Part shown: positions 40,529-48,514 of the stretch, piece by piece
Layout: the number at the start of each line of letters is the position of its first letter
How positions within the stretch are numbered: the stretch's first letter is position 1
From: Brevundimonas sp. UBA5936
GTDB taxonomy: Bacteria; Pseudomonadota; Alphaproteobacteria; Caulobacterales; Caulobacteraceae
Length of the DNA: 50,847 nucleotides
Direction of reading: 5' to 3'
Assembly: GCA_002430835.1 (NCBI GenBank)
Contig: DJDA01000046.1
Coordinates: forward strand, 1 to 50,847
Made by a program: the position numbers and the translations under genes
The notes under the pieces: generated by a model
Database searches by the model: none
Seen by the model: only the letters and a program-made list of their open reading frames with translations
Told to the model about the DNA's origin: nothing

Positions 40529-43504
40529 GTGCGATTTCCAGTAAATCGTAAGCGTCTGCTTTCTACGACTATGATTGCCGGTGCGGCCGCTATGGGCCTG
40601 GCCATGCCGGCTGTGGCCCAGGAAAACGATCAGGTCAGCCAAGTTAGCGACATCGTCGTCACCGGGTCGCGTATCGCCCGCCAAGATTACAAGTCGAGCA
40701 GCCCCATCGTGACTGTCAGCGCGGAAGATTTCCAAGCGACGGGCGCTGTCACGATCGACTCGTTGATGAACGACATGCCGCAGTTCACGCCGTCGGTTTC
40801 GTCGACCTCGAACAACCCGTCGAACGGCGGTCAGGCCAACCTGGACCTGCGCAGCCTGGGTTCCAAGCGCACCCTGGTTCTGATGAACGGCCGTCGCCTG
40901 GTGCCGTCGAACTCGGACGGCTCGGTTGACGTCAACCTGATCCCGACGGCTCTGATCAAGTCGGTTGAAACCATCTCGGGCGGCGCTTCGGCGGCCTATG
41001 GTTCGGACGCCGTCGCCGGCGTGGCCAACTTCATCATCAACGACAGCTTCGAAGGCGTGCAGATCGACGCCCAGTACGGTCAGACGGACCGTAATGACGG
41101 CGAGACCGAAAGCTACTCCCTGACCATCGGCGGCAACTTCGCCGACGACAAGGGTAATGCGGTCATCTCGATCAACCGTTCGACGCGTGCGATGATCTAT
41201 AACGGGGATCGAGAATTCGCCGCTATTTCTGGTGGTTCGGGAACGACGCCGCTGGGCTCAACGACATTTGACGCTAACAATCTGCCGAGCGACGCTCTCT
41301 TTAAACAGTACTTTAATAGCCAGGAAGCTAAGAACACGGGCGCCATTGGTTACAACGCCGATGGAACTCTGTTTGCACACCAAGGCGCCTTGGGCTTCAA
41401 GAGCCCGGGTGGTATTGAGTATGATGGTTTCCATGTCCCGGGTTCGAACTATGTGTTCAACACTGGTGCGCTGAATTACTTGCAGCTCCCGTTAGAGCGC
41501 TGGAACGTTTACTCGAGCGCGCGCTACAAGGTGAATGACAACGCCGAATTCTACGGCAATGCCCTCTTCAACCAGTATGTTGCGGATCAAGAACTGGCCG
41601 CCACGCCAGCCTCCAGCAACACCGGCTTCCGCGTGCCGTCAACCAACCCGTTTATCGGTGCGGACTTGCGTGCGCTGTTGGACTCGCGCGCCAACCCCAA
41701 CTCCTCGTTCCAGCTGAGCAAGCGCTTCACGGATTTGGGCGGCCGCCACGCCAGCTATGACTACAACGTCTACCAGGTTACGGGTGGTATCCGTGGTCAG
41801 GTGCCGCAAAGCTCCTGGACCTATGACGTCTATGCATCGTTCGGCCGCGTCAGCGCCAACGAAACGCAGACGGGCAACGTGTCGCGCTCGTCCGTGCAGA
41901 CTCTGCTGGATGATCCGTGGGGCGGCGCCGGCAATGGCGTAGACGAAGCAACGATGCTGTGTGAGGGCGGCTTCAACCCCTTCGGTTTGGCTCCGATTTC
42001 AGCTAGCTGCCTTAACTATATCGGGCGTACCTCGCGCACGGCGACTACGGTCGAGCAGAATGTGATCGAGGGCACCCTGCAAGGTAAGGCGTTCGACTTG
42101 CCGGCTGGTGAAGTCCGCGTCGCCATGGGGGTTCAGTATCGCGAGAACAGCTACCGCTTTGACACGGATCCTTCGCTAGGGAAGGAAAACCCGACTGTGG
42201 ATCACCTCGGCGCTGATGGTCTGCCGGATGGCGGTCAAATCGGCGGCTCTGAGATCGCTGGTTTCAACCCGTCGCCGTCGGTGAACGGCAGCGTCAACTC
42301 GATCGACCTGTTCGGCGAAGCTCTGGTACCGCTGCTCTCGAACCTGCCGTTCATCCAGCAATTGGATATGACGCTGGGCTACCGCTACTCCGACTACAGC
42401 TCGATCGGCGGCACCCAAGCCTATCGTGCTGACCTGGATTGGACCATCATTGACGGTCTGCGTCTGCGTGGTGGTTACAACCGCGCCGTTCGTGCACCTT
42501 CGGTTGGTGAGCTTTATTCGCCGCTGGGCACGAACTACATGGCTATTGGCCAGGCCAATGCTGCGGCCCCCGGTGGCGATCCTTGCGACAGTAACGGGTT
42601 CTATATGAAGGGCCCGAACGCCGCTCAGGTGAAGCAGCTGTGTATCGCTCAAGGTATCGCTAACCCTGACAACTTCGTTTACGTTGACAATCAAGTTGCT
42701 GGCAAGGAAGGCGGGAATCCTGGGCTGTCAGAAGAGACAGCTGACACTTGGTCGTTTGGTGTTGTCTATCAGCCGCGCTTCGAGTCGGCGCTGTTCTCGA
42801 ATATGTCGTTCGCGATCGATTACTATAACATCGAAATCGAAGACGTGATCTCCAGCATCTCGGCCGCTGACATGCTGAAGGGGTGCTTCAACGGTGCGGG
42901 TGAGAACCCGACCTACGATCCGAACAATTCTTACTGCCAGATGTTCGACCGTAACCCGTTGAGCGGCGCTATTTTCAACGCCACCTCCAACCTGGAGAAC
43001 CTGGGCGTTCTGAAGACGGCCGGCGTCGACGCCCAGTTCGACTGGCGCTTCGACCTGATGGACCTGGGCGCTCCGGATTGGGGCACGCTGAACTTCAACG
43101 CTGTGGTCAGCTGGCTGGCCGAGCGTGAAGACAGCGTCGTCGCCGGCGGCGCGTTCACGGACCGCAAGGGCACCATCTCGGACGATTTCGGCAACACCTT
43201 CCCTGAGTGGAAGTCGCTGGCGTCGGTCGATTGGGCCAAGGGGCCGTTCTCGGCCACGGCGCGTTGGCGCCGGGTTGGCGAGATGACCATCTACGGTTCG
43301 GACGAGAAGCTCGATGCGACTCACTACTTCGACCTGATGGGCAGCTGGGCTCTCAACGACACGGTCTCGCTGCGTGCGGGCGTGAACAACGTCGGCGATC
43401 AGCAGCCGCGCGTCTGGGATCCGGGCGTGCAGGCGAACACCGATCCGTCGACCTACGACGTGCTCGGCCGCCGCTACTTTGTCGGCCTGACCGCTCGCTT
43501 CTAA
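40529..43504 (+). CDS. TonB-dependent receptor B (giant, module copy 2)
   Basis: A 991-residue outer-membrane receptor paralogous to TBDR A. The start is GTG at 40529 with GGAGG 7 nt upstream (MRFPVNRKRLLSTTMIAGAAAMG ... VAQ signal peptide); the ATG at 40463 has no ribosome binding site. The plug domain includes DIVVTGSRIARQD, LRSLGSKRTLVLMNGRR and SGGASAAYGSDAVAGVANFI. The C-terminal barrel ends RRYFVGLTARF. Between the conserved ends, several barrel loops (for example 41220-41500 and 42540-42760) look richer in A/T than the flanks, suggesting diversified or recombined extracellular loops. The ligand is unknown. Confidence 0.94.
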   Translation: MRFPVNRKRLLSTTMIAGAAAMGLAMPAVAQENDQVSQVSDIVVTGSRIARQDYKSSSPIVTVSAEDFQATGAVTIDSLMNDMPQFTPSVSSTSNNPSNGGQANLDLRSLGSKRTLVLMNGRRLVPSNSDGSVDVNLIPTALIKSVETISGGASAAYGSDAVAGVANFIINDSFEGVQIDAQYGQTDRNDGETESYSLTIGGNFADDKGNAVISINRSTRAMIYNGDREFAAISGGSGTTPLGSTTFDANNLPSDALFKQYFNSQEAKNTGAIGYNADGTLFAHQGALGFKSPGGIEYDGFHVPGSNYVFNTGALNYLQLPLERWNVYSSARYKVNDNAEFYGNALFNQYVADQELAATPASSNTGFRVPSTNPFIGADLRALLDSRANPNSSFQLSKRFTDLGGRHASYDYNVYQVTGGIRGQVPQSSWTYDVYASFGRVSANETQTGNVSRSSVQTLLDDPWGGAGNGVDEATMLCEGGFNPFGLAPISASCLNYIGRTSRTATTVEQNVIEGTLQGKAFDLPAGEVRVAMGVQYRENSYRFDTDPSLGKENPTVDHLGADGLPDGGQIGGSEIAGFNPSPSVNGSVNSIDLFGEALVPLLSNLPFIQQLDMTLGYRYSDYSSIGGTQAYRADLDWTIIDGLRLRGGYNRAVRAPSVGELYSPLGTNYMAIGQANAAAPGGDPCDSNGFYMKGPNAAQVKQLCIAQGIANPDNFVYVDNQVAGKEGGNPGLSEETADTWSFGVVYQPRFESALFSNMSFAIDYYNIEIEDVISSISAADMLKGCFNGAGENPTYDPNNSYCQMFDRNPLSGAIFNATSNLENLGVLKTAGVDAQFDWRFDLMDLGAPDWGTLNFNAVVSWLAEREDSVVAGGAFTDRKGTISDDFGNTFPEWKSLASVDWAKGPFSATARWRRVGEMTIYGSDEKLDATHYFDLMGSWALNDTVSLRAGVNNVGDQQPRVWDPGVQANTDPSTYDVLGRRYFVGLTARF

Positions 43505-43524
43505 GCCAAGCGGTTTGAGTAGGG

Positions 43525-43562
43525 ATGGGCGGCGGGTCATGGATCCGCCGCCCATTTCTTTG
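43525..43562 (+). terminator. Rho-independent terminator of TBDR B
   Basis: An 11-bp perfect stem ATGGGCGGCGG ... CCGCCGCCCAT with a 9-nt loop and a T-rich tail (TTTCTTTT) lies 20 bp after the stop. It is related in sequence to the TBDR A terminator. Confidence 0.9.
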
Positions 43563-43796
43563 GATGCTATTCAAGTTGCGACCAGAAAGGGGCTGTAGCC
43601 TCTGGGCGTGAGCAGGCCCTGACGGCTTGCTGGGATGTGGTGGTCTGATCGCGCCGGTGCTTGGCCGGGAATTTGCTGCGCAACACGACGCCATGCGGCG
43701 CGGCGGGTATGAAGCAACTTGTTGAGCGTAGTGTATGGCGCGCACGACGACGGCGCCTGCGTTCAATCTAAATTATCGGAGTATGGAGAGCGGTGG
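43563..43796. other. Intergenic region between TBDR B and tRNA-Asp
   Basis: Roughly 230 bp without a convincing gene. Short ORFs on either strand lack ribosome binding sites and family resemblance. The right end leads into the palindromes beside tRNA-Asp. Confidence 0.35.
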
Positions 43797-43832
43797 CGCG
43801 CCACTCCCTCATTTCTGAGAAGGAGTGGCGCG
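43797..43832 (-). repeat. Nested palindromes at the 3' end of tRNA-Asp
   Basis: CGCGCCACTCC (43797-43807) is mirrored by GGAGTGGCGCG (43822-43832), an 11-bp perfect inverted repeat whose right arm includes the tRNA CCA end. Inside it CTCA and TGAG pair as well. GTGGCGCGCCAC (43793-43804) is a further perfect 12-bp palindrome. A trailer hairpin of the tRNA transcript is likely. Confidence 0.55.
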
Positions 43833-43902
43833 AGTGACGGGGCTCGAACCCGCGACCTCCGGCGTGACAGGCCGGCACTCTAACCAACTGAGCTACACCC
43901 GC
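43826..43902 (-). tRNA. tRNA-Asp (anticodon GTC)
   Basis: On the minus strand the acceptor GCGGGTG pairs with CACTCGC (one G-U). The D arm is TAGCTCAGTTGGTTAGAGT, the anticodon stem CCGGC/GCCGG encloses loop CTGTCAC with anticodon GTC, and the T arm has TTCGAGC. The discriminator is G and the CCA end is encoded at 43826-43828. Confidence 0.97.
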
Positions 43903-44005
43903 GTTTCTCTCCCCGCGAGGAGGAGAGGAGGGGCGAATACGGTTCGACGCGCTTTCGGTCAAGCGCATTGTGGCGCTTTTGCTAAAAAATCTGCGAATTC
44001 AGACT

Positions 44006-44548
44006 CTAGCGGCCGCAATCCAGGCCGTCGGCGTTGGGTGGAGCCGCGCCGCCGACGCCGAGCGCCTTCTGCATGAAGACGACGTCGCGCCAGCCGTCGA
44101 ACTTCCACCCGGCGTCGCGGAAGGCGCCGACGTGGGCAAAGCCCGCCGCTTCATGCAGGGCGATGGAGCCTGTGTTGGCGCTGTCGCCGATCACCGCCAC
44201 CATCTGACGCATGCCCAGGGCCTCGCAGGCGCTGAGCAGGGCGTGCAGCAGCGCCTTGCCGACGCCCCGTCCGCGAAACGCTTCGGCGACGTAGATCGAA
44301 TCCTCGACCATGAAGCGATAGGCCGCGCGCAGACGATAGGGGGCGGCATAGGCGTAGCCCGCGACCGCTCCATCGATCTCGGCGACCAGGACAGGCAGGC
44401 CCAGCGCGGCCGGCGCGGCCAGTCGAGCGCGCATCTCGCCGGCTGAGGGGACGTCCAGTTCGAACGTCCCCGTGCCGTGCAGCACGCTGTCGGCGTAGAT
44501 GGCCGTCACGGCCGCCAGGTCGGCCTCCGAGAACGGCCGGACGATCAC
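44006..44548 (-). CDS. GNAT-family N-acetyltransferase (phosphinothricin-type)
   Basis: A 180-residue acetyl-CoA-dependent acetyltransferase with the GNAT motif A pattern YVAEAFRGRGVGKALLHALLSACEALGM and the ENxxSIALHEAAGFAHVGAF-type C-terminus of the phosphinothricin/L-amino-acid acyltransferase group (GDSANTGSIALHEAAGFAHVGAFRDAGWKF). The start is GTG at 44548, overlapping the upstream peptidase stop as GTGA, so the two genes are coupled. The substrate (an amino acid, its analogue, or methionine sulfone-like compound) is not fixed by sequence. Confidence 0.88.
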   Translation of the reverse strand: MIVRPFSEADLAAVTAIYADSVLHGTGTFELDVPSAGEMRARLAAPAALGLPVLVAEIDGAVAGYAYAAPYRLRAAYRFMVEDSIYVAEAFRGRGVGKALLHALLSACEALGMRQMVAVIGDSANTGSIALHEAAGFAHVGAFRDAGWKFDGWRDVVFMQKALGVGGAAPPNADGLDCGR

Positions 44549-46722
44549 GCCTTCTCCCAGCCCTTCTCGACCGCCCAGACGGCGAAGGCGTAGTCATGGG
44601 CGATGTCCTTCAGATAGTCGAAGCGGCCCGACGAGGCGAAGTGACCCGCCTCCATATTGATCTTGAGCAGCACCGGCTTGCCGGAGGTCGAAGCCGGTCG
44701 CAGCTTGGCGACCCACTTCTCCGGCTCCCAATAGGTGACACGCGGATCGGATAGACCGCCGGTCGCCAGCAGGGCCGGATAGGGTTTGGATTCGATCTGG
44801 TCGTAGGGGCTGTAGCTCAGCATGTAGTCGTAGGCGGCCGCGTCCTCGAGCGGATTGCCCCATTCAGGCCATTCCGGCGGGGTCAGGGGCAGGCTGGTGT
44901 CGCTCATGGTGTTGATGACGTCGACGAAGGGCACGCCGCCGATCACGCCGGCCCACAAGTCCGGCCGCATATTGGTGACGGCGCCCATCAGCAGGCCGCC
45001 CGCCGAGCGGCCCTCGGCGACGATGTTGCCGGCCTTGGTGTAATTCTGCGCAATCAGGTGGTCAGCGGCGGCGATGAAGTCGGTGAAGGTGTTCTTCTTG
45101 GTGAAGCGCCGGGCGGTCAGGAACCAGTTCCAGCCCTTGTCCGAACCGCCGCGGATGTGGGCGATGGCGTAGATGAAGCCGCGATCGACCAGCGACAGTC
45201 GGTTGGTCGCGAAACTAGCCGCCATCGGGATGCCGTAGGAGCCGTAGCCGTAGAGCAGCAGGGGCGCCGAGCCGTCGACCGGCGTGTCCTTGCGGCGCAG
45301 CACCGTCACCGGGACTAGTTCGCCGTCAGCGGCGGGGGCGTTCAGCCGCTCGACCACATAGTCCGCCGGATTGTGGCCCGAGGGGATTTCCTGAACCTTG
45401 CGCAGGGTGCGTTCCCGCGTCTTCAGATCGTAGTCATAGGTGGACGTCGGCGTGGACGGCGAGTTGTAGCCATAGCGCATGACCGTGGTGTCGAACTCCG
45501 ACGCGCCGCCCAGCGACAGGGCGTAGGCGGGCTCGTCCACGGCGATCTCATGCTCGGCGCCGGCGCGATCGCGGATAACGATCTTCGTATTGGCGTCGGC
45601 GCGTTCCTGGCGGCCCAGATAGTCCTTCACCAGGGCCACGCCCTCGATGAAGCGGCCCGGCGCGTGGGCGATCAGGTCTTTCCAGTTCGCCTTGGCGGGG
45701 GTCGCGGTGGGCGCTTCGACGACCTTGAAGTCGATGGCGTCGTCGGCGTTGGTGCGGATCACCCAGCGGTCGCCCCAGTGGTCCAGGTCATACAGGCGGC
45801 CCACATGGCGCGGCTCGGCCACCACGGGCGCGGCCGTGGGGTTGGAAGCCGGGATGATGCGGCTTTCCGAGGTTTCCTGGTTGCCGATGGAGATGACGAT
45901 GAAGGCGTCGTCGGCGGTGCGGCCGACGCCCTGGAACATGCCCTCGTCGGCTTCTTCATTGACCAGGGCGGTTTCGCCGCCGCGCGCCGGGCGACGGAAG
46001 ATCTTGTCCGGGCGGCCGTTGTCGTCGCGGTTGGTCCAGAAGATCCACTGGCTGTCGGGTGAGAAGGTGAAGTTGGCGCTGGCAGATTCGATCGGGTTGG
46101 GCAGCACCTCGCCGGTGGCCAGATCCTTCACATAGATCTTGTAGACTTCGGACCCTTGAGCGTCCTCGGCATAGCCGAACAGGGCGTGGTCGGGGCTGTG
46201 TTCGGTCGCAGAGACTTCCGAATAGGCCTTGCCCTCGGCCAGCTTGTTGCAGTCCAGAAGGATGGTCTCGCCATCAGTCTTACCGCGCGGGCGACGGCAA
46301 TAGAGCGGGTGCTGGTCGCCGGTGTTGTAGCGGACGTAATATTCCCACGGTCCGTCGGCGGCGGGGACGGAGCTGTCGTCCTCCTTGATGCGGCCCTTCA
46401 TCTCCTCGAACATCTGCGCCTGAAGCGGCAGGGTCGAGGCCATCATGGCCTCGCGATAGGCGTTCTCGGCGGTCAGGTGCTCCTTGACGTCGGCCTTGAT
46501 CAGCGACGGGTCACGCAGCACGGCCTGCCAGTTGTCGTCCTTCATCCACTGATAGTCGTCGACGCGGACGCGGCCCAACTGCTCGATGCGGACGGGGACT
46601 TTCTTGGCGACGGGCGGCGTGGGTTTGGACATCGAGGCTCCGGTACTCTGGCGGGCAAGGGCGGGGGAGGCGGCGACCAAGCCGACGGCGGCGGTCGAGG
46701 CGATCAGTTCACGGCGGTTCAT
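44545..46722 (-). CDS. S9-family oligopeptidase (prolyl oligopeptidase / PtrB type)
   Basis: A 725-residue serine peptidase. An N-terminal Tat-like signal (MNRRELIASTAAVGLVAASPALAR) targets it to the periplasm. A beta-propeller (about 60-430) precedes the alpha/beta hydrolase domain with Ser573 (GRSAGG), Asp659 (SDPRVTYWEP) and His694 (EAGHFASS). I choose the ATG at 46722 with AGGGGGAAG upstream; the frame can be read 27 codons further but that part has no homology. It is divergent from the trypsin-fold gene, 73 bp away. PtrB-type enzymes cut peptides after basic residues, but specificity is inferred only. Confidence 0.92.
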   Translation of the reverse strand: MNRRELIASTAAVGLVAASPALARQSTGASMSKPTPPVAKKVPVRIEQLGRVRVDDYQWMKDDNWQAVLRDPSLIKADVKEHLTAENAYREAMMASTLPLQAQMFEEMKGRIKEDDSSVPAADGPWEYYVRYNTGDQHPLYCRRPRGKTDGETILLDCNKLAEGKAYSEVSATEHSPDHALFGYAEDAQGSEVYKIYVKDLATGEVLPNPIESASANFTFSPDSQWIFWTNRDDNGRPDKIFRRPARGGETALVNEEADEGMFQGVGRTADDAFIVISIGNQETSESRIIPASNPTAAPVVAEPRHVGRLYDLDHWGDRWVIRTNADDAIDFKVVEAPTATPAKANWKDLIAHAPGRFIEGVALVKDYLGRQERADANTKIVIRDRAGAEHEIAVDEPAYALSLGGASEFDTTVMRYGYNSPSTPTSTYDYDLKTRERTLRKVQEIPSGHNPADYVVERLNAPAADGELVPVTVLRRKDTPVDGSAPLLLYGYGSYGIPMAASFATNRLSLVDRGFIYAIAHIRGGSDKGWNWFLTARRFTKKNTFTDFIAAADHLIAQNYTKAGNIVAEGRSAGGLLMGAVTNMRPDLWAGVIGGVPFVDVINTMSDTSLPLTPPEWPEWGNPLEDAAAYDYMLSYSPYDQIESKPYPALLATGGLSDPRVTYWEPEKWVAKLRPASTSGKPVLLKINMEAGHFASSGRFDYLKDIAHDYAFAVWAVEKGWEKA

Positions 46723-46795
46723 GGCGTGGGCTTCCCCCTGGAATATGATTTGAGCCGGACCTTGTGCCCGGCGACGCTCGGCGTCAAATGGCGTC

Positions 46796-47599
46796 ATGAT
46801 CATTCAGGATCTTCCGCCCGAACAACCCGCCGTCGTCGCCGCCCCGCCGCCCGAATGGGATCTGACGGTCGGGGTGATCAACGCCACCGTGCAACTGGAT
46901 CAGGCCATCAGCAACGGCCAGAGGAAGGTCGGCACGGGCTTTCTGATCGCCGCGCCCCGGCCTGACGGCGCGCCGCGCGTGGTGCTGGTGACGGCGCAAC
47001 ACGTGCTTGACGTCATGCCCGGCAATGAGGCGCGGATCGGCTGGCGCACGGCCGAGGCGGACGGCGCCTGGAAGTTCACGCCGGGAACCCTGGCGATCCG
47101 CGACGCCGGCGGTGCGCCGCTGTGGACCGCGCACCCGGAACGTGACGTGGCGGTGATGGAGATCACGGCGCCGTCCGCCTTCGCCCAGGCGGCCATCCCT
47201 GCGGGATGGTTGGCTGACGCTGAGGCCTTCGATCGCTGGCGCATGGGGCCGGGGGACGAACTGCTGGCGCTGGGCTATCCGCATGGCCTGTCGGCCAATC
47301 GGGCGGGCTTTCCGATCCTGCGCCTGGGTCGGATCAGCTCATGGCCGCTGACGCCGATCCGGCACTTCCCGATCTTCCTGCTCGACTTCGTGGTCGCCCA
47401 GGGCAATTCCGGCGGCCCGGTCTTCTGGACGCCAGCTGCGCGCCGCGTGCCGGGGGCGCCCGTGCCGGAGCATCCCTTCATAGCGGGAGTGCTGGTTCAA
47501 GAAGTGCAGGGCGGCGGCGAAGGCATGGACCTGGGCGTCGTCGCCCACGCCCAATATGTGCGCGAGGCCATCGCCCTGCTGGATCAGTCGGCGGGTTGA
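46796..47599 (+). CDS. Trypsin-fold serine protease without signal peptide
   Basis: A 267-residue protein with a full chymotrypsin-like triad: His69 (VTAQHVL), Asp117 (ERDVAVM) and Ser205 (AQGNSGGPVF). The first 20 residues are Pro/Ala-rich and not a signal peptide, and no membrane segment is seen, so it is probably cytoplasmic or needs another export route. No PDZ domain is present, unlike DegP. It has no clear ribosome binding site. It is divergent from the S9 peptidase and overlaps the TonB_C-like gene tail-to-tail by 16 bp. Confidence 0.8.
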   Translation: MIIQDLPPEQPAVVAAPPPEWDLTVGVINATVQLDQAISNGQRKVGTGFLIAAPRPDGAPRVVLVTAQHVLDVMPGNEARIGWRTAEADGAWKFTPGTLAIRDAGGAPLWTAHPERDVAVMEITAPSAFAQAAIPAGWLADAEAFDRWRMGPGDELLALGYPHGLSANRAGFPILRLGRISSWPLTPIRHFPIFLLDFVVAQGNSGGPVFWTPAARRVPGAPVPEHPFIAGVLVQEVQGGGEGMDLGVVAHAQYVREAIALLDQSAG

Positions 47600-48447
47600 C
47601 GCGTCGGAAACGGCTCGTCGTCGCGCAGTCGCCAATGCTCCGGGGTGTCGGGCTCTTCGGGGTAGTCCGCCCCGCAGTCAAAGCGCGCGCAATAGTCTGC
47701 TTGAATACGCCAGGCAGAGGCGAGGACGCCTTCGCCAGCCTCCGCGTCGCGCATCAATTCCTGTATCTCCGGCTCATCGAAATATAAGGCGAATTCGAGA
47801 GGCCGCGAGGTTTCGGTTAGGGCGATCATCCGGGCCATCATACGGATATTCAGGGCGCGCGCCTGTCGCGTGGAAATGCCGTGTTCCTGGTAGAGCCTGC
47901 GGATAAAGGCCGCCTTTTCGGGCTCCACCTCTGTAGCCAGAGCCGCCTCGAGAGCGGGGGGAATGAGGTCGTCGCTGGGCTCTTCCTTACGCATAGCGCT
48001 GATTTCATCCGATGTCCGGGTCGCCAGTTCGACCTGCTCCGGGGTGGGAGTCGGTCCCGTCCAGCTATCCGCCGGCTGCAGCAGGGGGATCATGTCCGAA
48101 CCAAAAGGCAGTCTGACCGAAAAGCTCAGATTCTCGGGCGTGTCGCCGGGCCAGTTCGCCTTGATGCGGCCGCGCTTGACCACTTCGACGGCGTGTTGTT
48201 CCAGGCCAAGGCCAGCTGGACGTGCCTTTACGACACATTCGCGCGCACGGCCTTCGGCGTCGGCCACGCAGATGACCACGGCCTTGCCGGTCAGGCCGAG
48301 GGATTGCAGCGTCTCGGGAAAATCAGTCTCGGTCGGCGCCGGGAGAACGGACCAGGATACGCGGGGGGTTTCGGGTTGCCGCTCTGTTTTGTCGGAGGCC
48401 TGAGCCAAGGCAAGACCGGACGTGAGGATTATGGTTGGCAAGATCAT
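47584..48447 (-). CDS. Secreted protein with TonB_C-like domain
   Basis: A 287-residue exported protein (signal MILPTIILTSGLALAQAS). Residues about 35-115 resemble a TonB C-terminal domain: FPETLQSLGLTGKAVVICVADAEGRARECVVKARPAGLGLEQHAVEVVKRGRIKANWPGDTP. The rest is a helical, acidic region with paired Met-Arg (RMMARMIALTE) and two cysteines (CARFDC). It lacks the N-terminal anchor and Pro-rich linker of a true TonB, so it is probably not an energy transducer. The ATG at 48447 lies 3 nt after the U-tract of the acyl-CoA dehydrogenase terminator, whose stem contains the only ribosome binding site. Confidence 0.72.
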   Translation of the reverse strand: MILPTIILTSGLALAQASDKTERQPETPRVSWSVLPAPTETDFPETLQSLGLTGKAVVICVADAEGRARECVVKARPAGLGLEQHAVEVVKRGRIKANWPGDTPENLSFSVRLPFGSDMIPLLQPADSWTGPTPTPEQVELATRTSDEISAMRKEEPSDDLIPPALEAALATEVEPEKAAFIRRLYQEHGISTRQARALNIRMMARMIALTETSRPLEFALYFDEPEIQELMRDAEAGEGVLASAWRIQADYCARFDCGADYPEEPDTPEHWRLRDDEPFPTRQPAD

Positions 48448-48449
48448 CT

Positions 48450-48484
48450 AAAAAGAGCCTCCTGCATCGCAGGATGCAGGAGGC
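48450..48484 (-). terminator. Rho-independent terminator of the acyl-CoA dehydrogenase gene
   Basis: On the minus strand a perfect 12-bp stem (GCCTCCTGCATC ... GATGCAGGAGGC, 4-nt loop) is followed by TCTTTTT, 30 bp after the dehydrogenase stop. Its 3' arm AGGAGG is also the only Shine-Dalgarno of the next gene, starting at 48447. Confidence 0.9.
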
Positions 48485-48514
48485 CTTATCGTTTGAATAG
48501 TCTTGGCGAGGGGA

